In this document: piece after piece, positions 26,681 through 36,234 of the stretch | Numbering within the stretch: position 1 is the first letter of the stretch | How the letters are laid out: each line of letters begins with the position of its first letter | Assembly (NCBI RefSeq): GCF_001885615.1 | Contig: NZ_LSRN01000002.1 | Coordinates: forward strand, 1 to 60,979 | Direction: 5' to 3' | Source: Alkalibacterium sp. 20 | Lineage (GTDB): Bacteria; Bacillota; Bacilli; Lactobacillales; Carnobacteriaceae_A | Length of the DNA: 60,979 nucleotides | Notes under the pieces: generated by a model | Seen by the model: only the letters and a program-made list of their open reading frames with translations | The model's database searches: none | Told to the model about the DNA's origin: nothing | Made by a program: the position numbers and the translations under genes

Positions 26681-27251
26681 TTTAATTAGTGTAAGTAGAG
26701 AAGAACTAATTAATATTATGCAGGATTCAATGAGTCAACGAAGGTACAGACACGTGTTAAGAGTGGAGAAAACGGCTATAAAACTTGCCGAAATGTACAA
26801 TATAGACATAGAAAAAGTCAGTATTGCTGCTTTAGCGCATGACTATGCAAAAGAGAAATCTGATGAAGAAATGCGAGATTTGATTATTAGTGAAAATCTG
26901 GAATTAGACATGTTACAGTTTGGAAGTAATATTTGGCATGGTCCTGTTGGGGCGATCCTCATGAAGAATGAATACCAATTAGAAGACGAAGCTATTTTAG
27001 AAGCCATAAAATTTCATACCATTGGAAGTCCAACAATGGGAGATATTGCTCAAATTATATACGTTGCTGATTATATAGAGCCTAGACGTTTACACAGAGG
27101 TGTAGATAAGGCAAGAAAATTAGCTGAAAAAGATCTGGCAGCGACAGTTGCTTATATCACCAGACAAACATTAAAACATTTAGTTGATAGAAAAAATAAA
27201 ATATACCCCAAAGCTGTAGAGACTTATAATGCTTGGGTGGTAGAAAAATAA
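26649..27251 (+). CDS. yqeK: HD-domain hydrolase YqeK (Ap4A hydrolase)
   Basis: HD-superfamily hydrolase; homologues split diadenosine tetraphosphate symmetrically (family knowledge). Seen: first metal His in RRYRHVLRVE, the HD pair in ALAHDYAKE, then HGPVGA and KFHTIG histidines, and the following VADYIEP. The start at 26649 follows GAAGGA; a longer frame from 26613 has no ribosome binding site. Overlaps nadD, so translation is coupled. About 200 aa. Confidence 0.92.
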   Translation: MRKIQMDYQNDLISVSREELINIMQDSMSQRRYRHVLRVEKTAIKLAEMYNIDIEKVSIAALAHDYAKEKSDEEMRDLIISENLELDMLQFGSNIWHGPVGAILMKNEYQLEDEAILEAIKFHTIGSPTMGDIAQIIYVADYIEPRRLHRGVDKARKLAEKDLAATVAYITRQTLKHLVDRKNKIYPKAVETYNAWVVEK

Positions 27252-27262
27252 GGGGAAAAAGT

Positions 27263-27622
27263 ATGACTCAATCATCAATAGATGTACTAGAATACGTAGT
27301 AAAAGCGGCAGATTCAAAGAAAGCCGAAGATATATTAGCATTGGATATGAAAGAGGTTTCTTTGTTAGCAGATTATTTTGTTATCCTGCATGCAAATAAT
27401 GATAGACAGTTAAATGCCATCTCATTAAGCATATTAGAAGCAGCTGATAAAAATAATCAAGAGGTTAAACGCGTTGAGGGAAAAGATAATGCACAATGGA
27501 TTCTAATTGATTTGGGAGATGTTATTGTTCATTTGTTTAAACAAGAAGAGCGCGATTTATATAAATTAGAGCGGTTATGGTCTGATGCAGAACAAGTTGA
27601 TATAAGCAAATGGCTTGACTAA
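27263..27622 (+). CDS. rsfS: Ribosomal silencing factor RsfS
   Basis: Binds uL14 on the 50S subunit and blocks subunit joining in poor growth (family knowledge). Seen: the DUF143 core with DMKEVSLLADYFVIL near residues 26-40, VEGKDNAQWILIDLGDVIVH in the middle, and the FKQEERDLYKLERLW end. I start it at 27263 after AAGGGGAA, giving 119 aa. The stop overlaps the next start by one base. Confidence 0.94.
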   Translation: MTQSSIDVLEYVVKAADSKKAEDILALDMKEVSLLADYFVILHANNDRQLNAISLSILEAADKNNQEVKRVEGKDNAQWILIDLGDVIVHLFKQEERDLYKLERLWSDAEQVDISKWLD

Positions 27623-28344
27623 TGACGTACAATTGGTTTGCAAAAGTATATGATAATCTCATGGATGATAGCCTTTATGACAAGTGGTTAGTCTATACAA
27701 AAAAATACATTCCGAATAGCGAAAAGATACTTGAACTTGGTAGTGGAACAGGCATACTGGGACTGAAATTAAAAAGAGCTGGTTATGATATCACTGGTTT
27801 AGATTTGTCTGATGAAATGTTGAGTATTGCTTACAACAGACAACTTGATGAAGAGTTGTCATTTCCTTTAATACAAGGTGATATGAGACATCTAGAGGAT
27901 CTACCGATGTATCCTGGAATTATATGCTACAGTGACGCTCTGTGTTATATGGAAAATGAGAAAGAAGTCTTGCTCGTTTTTAAAGAGGTTTATAATCGAC
28001 TGGAACAAAACGGCAAATTTTTATTCGACGTGCATTCTATCACTCAAATAGAAAGATTTTTAACATCATCGTTTCACGCAGAAACAGATAACATTGTTTT
28101 TATATGGGATAGTTTTGAAGGGGAATACCCTTATTCGGTGGAGCATGAATTATCTTTTTTTGTTAACAACAAAGATAATCTATATGAAAGATTTGAAGAG
28201 ACGCATAAAGAGAGAACCTATCCGATAGATGTTTATATTGAATTGCTGCGAGAAGCAGGTTTCCATACTATCGACGTGAGTGCTGATTTTACAGATGAAG
28301 TGAGTGAAGAGAGTAAGCGCTGGTTTTTTGCTTGTACTAAATAA
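27622..28344 (+). CDS. yqeM: Class I SAM-dependent methyltransferase (YqeM-like)
   Basis: Rossmann-fold methyltransferase of unknown substrate. Seen: motif I LELGSGTGILGLKL near residues 36-49, motif II GLDLSDEML, and the MRHLEDLP stretch. Length 240 aa. Start codon overlaps the rsfS stop (TAATG). It occupies the position held by yqeM in Bacillus and enterococci, where the function is also open. Confidence 0.9.
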   Translation: MTYNWFAKVYDNLMDDSLYDKWLVYTKKYIPNSEKILELGSGTGILGLKLKRAGYDITGLDLSDEMLSIAYNRQLDEELSFPLIQGDMRHLEDLPMYPGIICYSDALCYMENEKEVLLVFKEVYNRLEQNGKFLFDVHSITQIERFLTSSFHAETDNIVFIWDSFEGEYPYSVEHELSFFVNNKDNLYERFEETHKERTYPIDVYIELLREAGFHTIDVSADFTDEVSEESKRWFFACTK

Positions 28345-28355
28345 GGGGTTTGTTT

Positions 28356-29543
28356 ATGAAAGTATGTGGGGTTGTAGCCGAGTATAATCCGTTTCATAAT
28401 GGGCATTTGTATCATCTTCAAGAAGCTAAAAAGAAGACTGAAGCTGATGTTATGATAGTAGCCATGTCAGGCAACTTCCTTCAAAGAGGTGAGCCGGCAA
28501 TTGTAGATAAGTGGGATAGAGCATCACTTGCGTTACAGCATGGTGCCGATATCGTTGTCGAGATCCCTTCAGCTTTTAGTGTCCAGCCGGCAGACTTATA
28601 TGCAAAAGGCGCTATAGAGCTTTTGAATCACATGGGTATTCATGTATTGAGTTTTGGAAGTGAATCTGGAGAAGGTTCTGATTTTGTTCAAGCTGCAACT
28701 GTTTATTTAGAGAAAGAAAAAGAAATAAATGACCTTTTTCGCAAAGAACAAAAACAAAAACTGACCTATGCAAGAAACATGAGTGATATTCTCTCAAAAT
28801 ATTTTCCGGAATTCAAACTTGATCTTACTCAGCCGAATAACATGCTTGGTTTTGCCTATGCAAGAGCACTAAAAAAATATAACAGATCAATTGAGATTGA
28901 AACGATTCGCAGAAAGAGCAGTCACTATCATGATAGTGAAGTCATGGCAGGTAATGAAATCGCCAGTGCAACAGCTATTAGAAATCTGGTGTTTTCTGAA
29001 GATAAGTGGGATGATTACAAAACACTTCCTTTTCCAAAAGAAACAGAAGAGATTTTAAACAAAAGTAAACATGTAAATTGGGATGATTATTTTTCATATC
29101 TAAAGTATCGAATACTGACAACTTCGCACTCTGAGTTAAGTCGGATTTATTTAATGGAAAAGGGTCTAGAATATAGAGTGAAAGAAGTCATTAAAGAATC
29201 AGCGAATATGAATGATTTTTTATCTCGATTAAAAACGAAACAACTTTCCTGGACAAGGTTACAGCGTTTAAGTTTTTATATACTGCTTAATCAATCTAAA
29301 GCAGAAATGGAAAAGAAAACAGAGAGTGTAGAGTATATACGTTTGCTAGGATTTAACATGACTGGGCAAAAACATTTGAGTGAGATAAAACATCATTTAA
29401 AAAAACCATTGATCACAAACGTTAATCAGAAAAACAATAAGTTGCTCGCTTATGATTTAATGGTTGGAGATGTTTATAGATTAGCCGATCAAAACAGAAT
29501 TGAAAGCCAAGACTATAAAAGAAAGCCTATTAAAATATATTGA
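28356..29543 (+). CDS. tmcAL: tRNA(Met) cytidine acetate ligase TmcAL (YlbM)
   Basis: ATP-dependent enzyme that forms N4-acetylcytidine at the wobble base of elongator tRNA-Met using acetate (family knowledge). Seen: the nucleotidyltransferase motif AEYNPFHNGHLYHL at residues 7-20, AMSGNFLQRGEPA, and SATAIRNLVF near 208-217. The ATG at 28356 is correctly spaced from AAGGGG; an upstream TTG at 28350 is not. Length 395 aa. The stop codon lies inside the -35 element of the next promoter. Confidence 0.94.
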   Translation: MKVCGVVAEYNPFHNGHLYHLQEAKKKTEADVMIVAMSGNFLQRGEPAIVDKWDRASLALQHGADIVVEIPSAFSVQPADLYAKGAIELLNHMGIHVLSFGSESGEGSDFVQAATVYLEKEKEINDLFRKEQKQKLTYARNMSDILSKYFPEFKLDLTQPNNMLGFAYARALKKYNRSIEIETIRRKSSHYHDSEVMAGNEIASATAIRNLVFSEDKWDDYKTLPFPKETEEILNKSKHVNWDDYFSYLKYRILTTSHSELSRIYLMEKGLEYRVKEVIKESANMNDFLSRLKTKQLSWTRLQRLSFYILLNQSKAEMEKKTESVEYIRLLGFNMTGQKHLSEIKHHLKKPLITNVNQKNNKLLAYDLMVGDVYRLADQNRIESQDYKRKPIKIY

Positions 29544-29568
29544 CATTATCAGCTCGAAATAGTATAAT
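29540..29568 (+). promoter_or_regulatory. Consensus promoter for yceD-rpmF
   Basis: TTGACA at 29540-29545, a 17-nt spacer and TATAAT at 29563-29568: a perfect sigma-A consensus. The tmcAL stop codon (29541-29543) lies within its -35 box. Confidence 0.9.
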
Positions 29569-29668
29569 TATTTTTGTTGCTCAATTAAGTCAATTTTTTA
29601 AAAAAGTAACGACTTAAGTGCCTATGCTATTTAGGTTGAAAAAGACGTTTAACACTGAGGTGAAGTCT

Positions 29669-30229
29669 ATGAAAATCAAATGGGCATTAAATGAATTGAA
29701 AAAATATCAGGATGCTCCTTTAACTGTAAAGGGATCCGTCGATTTAGAAAAATCACTGAAGAAACGTGATGATGAAATAATCGCGGTAAGTCCGGTTTCC
29801 TTAAAAGGAAGTTTATCAGTTGCAGAAAAATCTGTTTATTATGTTGATTTGATAGTGAGCTTGAGAATTACCATACCATCTTCGCGGTCTTTAGAACCAG
29901 TAGATGTATCGATGGAATTTCCATTTTCAGAAATCTATCTAGCCCCTGATTCTACTGTTAGTTTGGAACAATTTTCAGAAGAAGAGTTAGCCGAGCGATT
30001 GTCCGAGGATATATTAGATCTCAATAAACCTATTGAGGACGCAATTTTAACTAATAAACCCAGTCAAGTATTTACAGTAGAAGAGCTTGAAAAGGATGAT
30101 ATGCCAAGCGGGAAAGATTGGATAGTATTACCAGAAGATCAGCATAACGATGATATTAATTCATCTAATGGTGAAGGAGATCCAAGATTTGCAGTGCTTA
30201 AGGATCTCTTCAAAGAAGATAACGAGTAA
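29669..30229 (+). CDS. yceD: YceD family (DUF177) protein
   Basis: Family linked to 23S rRNA accumulation and nearly always encoded ahead of rpmF (family knowledge). Seen: KGSLSVAEKSVYYVDLIVSL in the middle and the conserved C-terminal DPRFAVLKDLFKED. It lacks an obvious Cys cluster. The ATG at 29669 follows GAGGTGA; the longer frame from 29618 is unsupported. Length 186 aa. Confidence 0.92.
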   Translation: MKIKWALNELKKYQDAPLTVKGSVDLEKSLKKRDDEIIAVSPVSLKGSLSVAEKSVYYVDLIVSLRITIPSSRSLEPVDVSMEFPFSEIYLAPDSTVSLEQFSEEELAERLSEDILDLNKPIEDAILTNKPSQVFTVEELEKDDMPSGKDWIVLPEDQHNDDINSSNGEGDPRFAVLKDLFKEDNE

Positions 30230-30270
30230 GTATATAGAATTTGAATCCTTTTAAGGAGGTGTGTTGGAAA

Positions 30271-30450
30271 ATGGCAGTACCTAAAAGAAGAACATCTGTT
30301 AGCAGAAAAGCAAAAAGACGTACTCATATTAAATTGGATATTCCAAACATGAGCGATTGTCCTAATTGTGGCGAAGTTAAACGTAATCACCACATTTGTA
30401 TTTCTTGCGGACATTACGCAGGCAAAGAGGTCATCAACAAAGAAGCTTAA
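30271..30450 (+). CDS. rpmF: 50S ribosomal protein bL32
   Basis: Zinc-type bL32: MAVPKRRTS start and four cysteines C30, C33, C43, C46 in two CxxC pairs. 59 aa. An AAGGAGGTG ribosome binding site precedes the ATG at 30271. Co-transcribed with yceD and followed by a terminator. Presence of all four cysteines marks the zinc-dependent paralogue, not the zinc-free (C-) type. Confidence 0.97.
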   Translation: MAVPKRRTSVSRKAKRRTHIKLDIPNMSDCPNCGEVKRNHHICISCGHYAGKEVINKEA

Positions 30451-30483
30451 TTTAATCAATCTATCAGATGAATTAAATTATAT

Positions 30484-30524
30484 AAAAAAGTGTTTATGAC
30501 TATTGTTCATAAACACTTTTTTTT
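30484..30524 (+). terminator. Intrinsic terminator after rpmF
   Basis: A 16-bp stem (AAAAAAGTGTTTATGA / TCATAAACACTTTTTT), 7-nt loop, T tract. Confidence 0.92.
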
Positions 30525-30596
30525 ATTCTCTTTAGGTTATGTGTTACATATGTAATATTGAACTATAATTCGAAGATAAGAAATGGAAGTGACTTC

Positions 30597-30971
30597 ATGG
30601 GCTCATTAAAAAACATACTCCCTTTAATTGGTTTTTATTTAGTGCCGTTTATTACATTTATTTTTTCAAGATGGATCAATAAACAATTCAAGTTGATACA
30701 ACTGTCGATAAAAGTAGTCGATTTAATTATACCTTACATGATTTTGCTTCTGTTCATCATCAGTCAACTCTATCTAGCAATTAATCTTTTGCCTTACTTG
30801 TTCATTTCAATCTCAATAATAGGTATTCTCTTAGCATCTTATTATACGTTCTACAAACAAGAGTTGAATTTGTATCTGTTTTTTAGAATATGGTGGCGTA
30901 TCGTTTTTGTTATTTGTTTAATTACTTACATTGGGGCAGGTATTTGGTTGATATATCAAGGAGTAATTTAA
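30597..30971 (+). CDS. DUF3397 family membrane protein
   Basis: Four-helix hydrophobic protein (segments near residues 8-24, 38-58, 60-80 and 98-120) of about 124 aa, matching the DUF3397 family that is often found directly ahead of mraZ in Firmicutes. Function unknown. I start it at 30597 after GGAAGTGA; the frame extends to 30558 without a ribosome binding site. A terminator separates it from mraZ. Confidence 0.82.
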   Translation: MGSLKNILPLIGFYLVPFITFIFSRWINKQFKLIQLSIKVVDLIIPYMILLLFIISQLYLAINLLPYLFISISIIGILLASYYTFYKQELNLYLFFRIWWRIVFVICLITYIGAGIWLIYQGVI

Positions 30972-31009
30972 AGGAAGAGTTAGTCATAAAAATTTAATAA
31001 ACAAGCGTT

Positions 31010-31048
31010 CCCTAGTCATATGTATCAATGACTAGGGCTTTTTTTTTG
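31010..31048 (+). terminator. Intrinsic terminator before mraZ
   Basis: CCCTAGTCAT / ATGACTAGGG, a perfect 10-bp stem with 8-nt loop, followed by a run of nine T. Confidence 0.92.
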
Positions 31049-31083
31049 TAAGTGTATAAATAAATATTTTTAAGGGAAATAAT

Positions 31084-31129
31084 GTGGTGGAAAGTGGGGA
31101 GTTGTGGTAGACTTTACCTTATAAGTGGG
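31084..31129 (+). promoter_or_regulatory. MraZ box repeats
   Basis: GTGG(T/G) repeats begin at 31084, 31094 and 31104, exactly 10 bp apart, with another at 31125. Published MraZ operators are direct TGGN-type repeats with a 10-bp period upstream of mraZ, so this is a probable autorepression site. I could not place a confident -35/-10 pair here. Confidence 0.75.
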
Positions 31130-31145
31130 AAAGGGGTGCAGTGAA

Positions 31146-31577
31146 ATGTTATTAGGTGAATACAAACACTCAATTGATGCAAAAGGCCGCTTGATTGTTC
31201 CAGCTAAATTTAGGGATGATTTAGGCGAACGTTTCATTGTAACCCGCGGATTAGACGGTTGTCTTTTCGGATACCCCATGGAAGAATGGAAACTCCTCGA
31301 AGCAAAGTTGAAACAACTCCCTCTTGCTAAAAAAGAATCGAGAGCGTTTACACGATTCCTATATTCAGCAGCTACTGAATGTTCACTAGACAAGCAGGGA
31401 AGAATTAATTTGCCCAACACATTAACTAAACATGCAGCACTCGAAAAAACGTGTTATATCATTGGTGTGTCGGATCGCATTGAAATATGGAGCGAAGACA
31501 GATGGACCTCATTTGCTGAAGAGGCTAATGAATCATTTGAAGACATAGCTGAAGAGATGATAGATTTTGGATTCTAA
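31146..31577 (+). CDS. mraZ: Transcriptional regulator MraZ
   Basis: Ring-shaped AbrB-fold repressor of the division cluster (family knowledge). Seen: two SpoVT/AbrB repeats, [13 protein letters not shown] near residues 12-24 and [12 protein letters not shown] near 84-95. Length 143 aa. Start at 31146 after AAAGGGGTG. MraZ boxes lie 17-62 nt upstream. Heads the dcw cluster. Confidence 0.95.
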   Translation: MLLGEYKHSIDAKGRLIVPAKFRDDLGERFIVTRGLDGCLFGYPMEEWKLLEAKLKQLPLAKKESRAFTRFLYSAATECSLDKQGRINLPNTLTKHAALEKTCYIIGVSDRIEIWSEDRWTSFAEEANESFEDIAEEMIDFGF

Positions 31578-31605
31578 CACGGACAGTCAGCAAAGGGGTA
31601 AAAAA

Positions 31606-32559
31606 ATGGCGGAATTTAAACATGAAACAGTATTGTTAAATGAGACTGTAGAGGGTCTTAATATAAAACCAGATGGCATATATGTCGACTGTACTCTAGG
31701 TGGAGCAGGACATACTGCACTCCTCTTAAATGAATTAAGTTCAGAAGGTCACGTGTATGCTTTTGATCAAGATATGACAGCCATTGACAGCGCTAGTCAG
31801 GTATTAGCTGAAGAACTAAAAAGTGGGAAATTGACATTTATACATGATAATTTCAGAAATATAAAATCCGCCTTAGAAGATAGAGATATTTTAAAAGTAG
31901 ACGGTATTATCTACGATTTAGGTGTTTCATCTCCTCAGCTGGATGTTACAGAAAGAGGATTCAGTTATCACAAAGATGCCCAACTGGATATGCGAATGGA
32001 TCAATCTCAAGCACTAACTGCTCACGATATAGTAAACAATTGGGATTACAGCGATTTGGTTCGGATTTTCTTCCGATATGGTGAAGAAAAATTCTCGAAG
32101 CAGATTGCTCGAAAAATTGAAGCAAGTCGAGAAAACAAGTCTATTGATACGACACACGAATTAGTGGATATCATCAAAGACGCTATTCCAGCCTTCGCAC
32201 GTCGAAAAGGTGGTCATCCCGCCAAACGTGTATTCCAGGCATTACGTATTGCAGTAAATGATGAACTGGGTGCTTTGGAAGATTCATTGGAGCAAGCAGT
32301 TGATATTTTAAATGTGGGTGGACGTATAAGTGCCATAACCTTTCACTCACTGGAAGATCGAATAGTTAAACAATTATTTAAAAGTTATTCGGATTTACCA
32401 GAATTACCTCGTGGGTTACCTATCATTCCAGATCATAAACAACCTATCCTGAAGATGATAAATAAAAAACCTATTTTACCTTCTGAAGAAGAATTGAATG
32501 AAAACAATCGTTCAAGAAGCGCAAAGCTAAGAATAGCTGAAAAGCAAAGAGAAAAATAA
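31606..32559 (+). CDS. rsmH: 16S rRNA (cytosine1402-N4)-methyltransferase RsmH
   Basis: Methylates C1402 of 16S rRNA (family knowledge). Seen: [18 protein letters not shown] start, SAM loop [11 protein letters not shown] near residues 26-36, and the [19 protein letters not shown] motif. Start at 31606 after AAAGGGG, giving 317 aa; the longer frame overlaps mraZ and lacks a ribosome binding site. Also called mraW. Confidence 0.96.
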   Translation: MAEFKHETVLLNETVEGLNIKPDGIYVDCTLGGAGHTALLLNELSSEGHVYAFDQDMTAIDSASQVLAEELKSGKLTFIHDNFRNIKSALEDRDILKVDGIIYDLGVSSPQLDVTERGFSYHKDAQLDMRMDQSQALTAHDIVNNWDYSDLVRIFFRYGEEKFSKQIARKIEASRENKSIDTTHELVDIIKDAIPAFARRKGGHPAKRVFQALRIAVNDELGALEDSLEQAVDILNVGGRISAITFHSLEDRIVKQLFKSYSDLPELPRGLPIIPDHKQPILKMINKKPILPSEEELNENNRSRSAKLRIAEKQREK

Positions 32560-32597
32560 TTAACTAATAACTCATTGCAGAAAGGAGAAGGGTACCA

Positions 32598-32969
32598 ATG
32601 ATGAATGATAATTTAGCTAGACAATTAGCTAATGAAACGCAGCCATTAACACAACCCAAAAAGACTGAAAATAGAGAGATTGAAAAAAAACTACATAAAG
32701 GTTTAACTCGATTAGAGATGGCAGTTAGTGGTTTGTTTGGATTTGTTCTTTTTGTGTTGGCCGTTGCACACATCGCTTTATCAATGCAAGTCTCAACCAT
32801 GAACAGAAGCATTCAAGATATAGGATCACAAGCAACCATGGTTCAAATAGAAAATAGCAACTACGAACAGAATGTACAAGAATTATCACGTTATGACCGT
32901 GTATATTCGATTGCCAAAGAGAACGATTTGCAAATGAATGAAGAACAAATTAGGAATGTGTTTAAATGA
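32598..32969 (+). CDS. ftsL: Cell division protein FtsL
   Basis: Single-pass divisome protein acting with DivIC and DivIB (family knowledge). Seen: a 30-40-residue cytoplasmic part, one transmembrane helix near residues 37-58 (GLFGFVLFVLAVAHIALSM), and an outer coiled coil (SYNEQ-type heptads) ending in ENDLQMNEEQIRNV. Length 123 aa. Poorly conserved, so identified mostly by position and topology. Overlaps the pbp gene by 4 nt. Confidence 0.88.
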   Translation: MMNDNLARQLANETQPLTQPKKTENREIEKKLHKGLTRLEMAVSGLFGFVLFVLAVAHIALSMQVSTMNRSIQDIGSQATMVQIENSNYEQNVQELSRYDRVYSIAKENDLQMNEEQIRNVFK

Positions 32970-35143
32970 GACGTATTAAAAGAAAATTAAAGGCTTCGAA
33001 TCCTTTTCATAATAGAAAATATATAGCGATAGCGCTGTATATTTTTTGTTTTATCTTGTTTTTCGGTGTCTTTTCACGGTTTGCTATTATCATGGTAACG
33101 GGAGAAGTTAACGGAGAAAATTTAATTCAAAATGTGCACAAGTTGTATACACGAAATAATACCTTAAAGGCTAACAGAGGGACGATTTACGATGCAAATG
33201 GAAACCCTATTGCTCTGGATGCAAACTCATATAAAATGGTTGCCGTCCTGACGGATGAATGGTCAACACCAAAGCGCCCTATCCATATACAAGATCCTGA
33301 GGCTGTAGCACAAGTGTTATCTGAACATATGTCAATGAGTAAAGAAGACCTCCATGACAGATTAACCTTGGACAATAGTCAAGTAGAATTTGGAAGTGAC
33401 GGCAATAATTTAACTTATGAAACCGTGAGTGGAATTAAAGAAAGGTTAAAACTAAAAGAGTTAACAGGTATAACGTTTGAGGAGAAAAAAAGTCGACTAT
33501 ATCCAAACGGATCGTTTGCATCTCACACGATCGGTTTAGCTCAAAGAGATAGTGAAGATGAAGACAGTCAATCGCTTAAAGGTGTCTTGGGTCTTGAAAA
33601 AGAATTTGATGATATATTAAGTGGTGAAGATGGATGGATAGAGTATCAGCGAGATCGGTTTGGTTATGTTATTCCCAATCAGGAAATAGAAGAAGTTCGG
33701 CCTACTGATGGCAATGATATCCAGTTGACAATTGACAGACGCATGCAGATTTTCCTAGAAAGCATTGTCGAAGATGTCAATGCTGAACATAAACCAGAAG
33801 CAATTACGGCTACCTTAATGAATGCAAAAACAGGTGAAATTTTAGCAACAACACAGCGTCCAACGTTTAATGCGACGACTAAGGAAGGCATCGATCAAAC
33901 CTGGCAAAATTTTCTGATTGAATATACCTTTGAACCTGGATCTACAATAAAAGTAATGACATTAGCAGCAGCGATTGAAGAGGGTACATTCAGACCATAT
34001 GATTATTATCGGTCAGGTAAGATTCAAATTGGCGGGGGCACTGTACATGATGTCAAACCAGAAGGCTGGGGTAATATCTCTTATCTTGAGGGATTGGCTC
34101 GTTCCAGCAACGTTTCTTTTGTTCATCAAATCGAAGAAATGGGATACGATAAGTGGAAAGATCACCTAGACGCCTTTGGTTTTGGTCAAGCGACGGGCAT
34201 TTCTTTACCCAATGAATATACTGGGTCCAATCCATACAATCGAACACTTCAAAAAGTCAACACATCATTTGGTCAAGGCATATCTGTAACGCCTATTCAA
34301 ATGCTTCGTGCATTTTCAGCAGTCACCAATGAAGGGAATATGGTTGAACCTCACTTGGTTAAAAAAATAATAGATACCAAAACAGGTGAAGAAACACTTG
34401 TTGAAACTGAAGAAACAGCTACAATGATATCTAAAGAGACAGCGGTGCAAACACTTGAATATTTGACTGAAACAGTATACAGTGATGTAGGTACAGCCAG
34501 AGGGTATGAAGTAGAGGGTTTTGAAATCGCAGCTAAAACAGGAACTGCTCAAATCTCTAGTGAAACTGGCGGTTATCTTTCAGGTGATTCCAACTATGTT
34601 TATTCAGTTGTTGGGATGGGATCCGCCGAAGATCCGGAACTTATATTTTATGTGACTGTTCAAAAACCGACTTTAAATGATGTAGGTCATGGAAGTCACG
34701 TGGTTCAGAAAATATTTAATCCAGTTATGAAAAGAGCACTGGAATATTATTCTAATGCAAATGATAGTGAAGTGGATTCAGTTGAAGAAAAGCAAAAATT
34801 GGAAAATGTTATTCAACAAAGCACTCAATCTGTGATTGATCAATTAAATAAAGAAGAAATAGATTACAGCATTATCGGTTCAGGTGATACGATCGTTCAG
34901 CAGCATCCCGATCCAGACGCTGAAATCGATGAATCAAACCGTGTCATGCTTTTGACTAACGGAGCCATGACTTTGCCTGATTTAACAGGTTGGTCTAAGA
35001 GTAACGTGTTAAAATTGACAGAATTGACTGGTATTGATGTTACATTTGAAGGTGAAGGCTTTGTATTGTCACAAGACTTACCCGTCAACGCCTTTATCGA
35101 GAGTGGAACTGAACTTACAATAGTTTTGTCACCTAACCAATAA
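32966..35143 (+). CDS. pbpX: Division-specific class B penicillin-binding protein with PASTA domains
   Basis: Transpeptidase for septal peptidoglycan (PBP2X/PBP2B type). Seen: one membrane helix near residues 20-45, PBP dimer domain, catalytic S326 in STIK, S380-S-N382, K524-T-G-T527, then two C-terminal PASTA repeats (about 590-725). Length 725 aa. Overlaps ftsL by 4 nt. The symbol is uncertain because LAB call this pbpX, pbpC or ftsI. Confidence 0.94.
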   Translation: MRRIKRKLKASNPFHNRKYIAIALYIFCFILFFGVFSRFAIIMVTGEVNGENLIQNVHKLYTRNNTLKANRGTIYDANGNPIALDANSYKMVAVLTDEWSTPKRPIHIQDPEAVAQVLSEHMSMSKEDLHDRLTLDNSQVEFGSDGNNLTYETVSGIKERLKLKELTGITFEEKKSRLYPNGSFASHTIGLAQRDSEDEDSQSLKGVLGLEKEFDDILSGEDGWIEYQRDRFGYVIPNQEIEEVRPTDGNDIQLTIDRRMQIFLESIVEDVNAEHKPEAITATLMNAKTGEILATTQRPTFNATTKEGIDQTWQNFLIEYTFEPGSTIKVMTLAAAIEEGTFRPYDYYRSGKIQIGGGTVHDVKPEGWGNISYLEGLARSSNVSFVHQIEEMGYDKWKDHLDAFGFGQATGISLPNEYTGSNPYNRTLQKVNTSFGQGISVTPIQMLRAFSAVTNEGNMVEPHLVKKIIDTKTGEETLVETEETATMISKETAVQTLEYLTETVYSDVGTARGYEVEGFEIAAKTGTAQISSETGGYLSGDSNYVYSVVGMGSAEDPELIFYVTVQKPTLNDVGHGSHVVQKIFNPVMKRALEYYSNANDSEVDSVEEKQKLENVIQQSTQSVIDQLNKEEIDYSIIGSGDTIVQQHPDPDAEIDESNRVMLLTNGAMTLPDLTGWSKSNVLKLTELTGIDVTFEGEGFVLSQDLPVNAFIESGTELTIVLSPNQ

Positions 35144-35175
35144 TTCAGCTTATAAGATAAGGAAGGATTAGAATA

Positions 35176-36138
35176 TTGCAAAGCATTCAATTAATATATC
35201 CACTGCTATTAAGTGGAGTAATCGTTACAGGGTTAATGCCTGTATTTATAAAGTATTTCAAGCAAAAGCAAATGGGCCAGGTAACTAGAGAGGAAGGTCC
35301 TTCTTGGCATGAAGCAAAGTCAGGAACGCCTACAATGGGAGGTATCACACTTCTCATAGCTGTGTCGATCATTTCTCTAATATTCAGTTTTGTCTTTCCA
35401 ATCAATACGTTACTGGTTCTCTTACTAGTTTTTATATTATTGGTTTATGGAACTATCGGTTTTGTTGATGATTATATAAAAGTCATCCTGAAACGTAATT
35501 TAGGATTGACAAGTTTGCAGAAACTGATTGGACAAATAGTAGCGGCTATTCTTTTTTATTTTGGTGTCTCACGAGTCATAGATATTCAAAGTATCGCTTT
35601 GCCTTTTGGAAATGAAATAGAGTTAGGTTATTTTTATATTTTGTTTATTTTATTTTGGTTAGTCGGTTTTTCAAATGCGACGAATCTGACTGATGGTATC
35701 GATGGTTTACTAGCAAGTACTGGTTTTATTGCCTATTTCAGCTATACTATTATTGCTGTTCTTCAAAATCAGTATGAAGTAGCTGTCTTTACATCCGCAA
35801 TCATGGGGTCTTTAATTGGTTTCTTTATTTTCAATAAAAAACCAGCCAAGATTTTCATGGGGGACGTCGGTTCGCTAGCTTTAGGAGCTGGCTTAGCTGC
35901 GGTGTCTATTGTTTTAAATCAGGAATGGACCTTACTCTTGATTGGAATAATATTCGTACTTGAAACGGCCAGCGTCATGATACAGGTGACATCATTTAAG
36001 TTAACAGGTAAACGTGTGTTTAGAATGAGCCCGATTCATCACCATTTTGAAATGGTAGGATGGAACGAATGGAAAATTGTTATCATTTTTTCACTAATAA
36101 CTTTAATTGCATCTTCATTAACATTTTTAATGCTTTAA
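35176..36138 (+). CDS. mraY: Phospho-N-acetylmuramoyl-pentapeptide-transferase
   Basis: Integral membrane enzyme that makes lipid I from UDP-MurNAc-pentapeptide (family knowledge). Seen: about ten helices, FVDDYIKV near residues 96-103, the ATNLTDGIDGL catalytic region near 165-175, and MSPIHHHFEM near 283-292. Length 320 aa. TTG start at 35176, 5-12 nt after AAGGAAGGA; no better ATG. A terminator follows, so transcription of murD may restart or read through. Confidence 0.95.
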   Translation: MQSIQLIYPLLLSGVIVTGLMPVFIKYFKQKQMGQVTREEGPSWHEAKSGTPTMGGITLLIAVSIISLIFSFVFPINTLLVLLLVFILLVYGTIGFVDDYIKVILKRNLGLTSLQKLIGQIVAAILFYFGVSRVIDIQSIALPFGNEIELGYFYILFILFWLVGFSNATNLTDGIDGLLASTGFIAYFSYTIIAVLQNQYEVAVFTSAIMGSLIGFFIFNKKPAKIFMGDVGSLALGAGLAAVSIVLNQEWTLLLIGIIFVLETASVMIQVTSFKLTGKRVFRMSPIHHHFEMVGWNEWKIVIIFSLITLIASSLTFLML

Positions 36139-36145
36139 TGTACTG

Positions 36146-36181
36146 AAAAACTGGTAGTAGCTTTCTACTTCCAGTTTTTTT
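36146..36181 (+). terminator. Terminator or attenuator between mraY and murD
   Basis: AAAAACTGGTAGTAG pairs with CTACTTCCAGTTTTTT (one mismatch) and is followed by T. It lies within the division cluster, so it likely reduces rather than ends downstream expression. Confidence 0.75.
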
Positions 36182-36234
36182 AGATTCATTGTAGATTTAC
36201 ACATTAGTTATTCTGGTTATTAAAGGAGTTTTTT

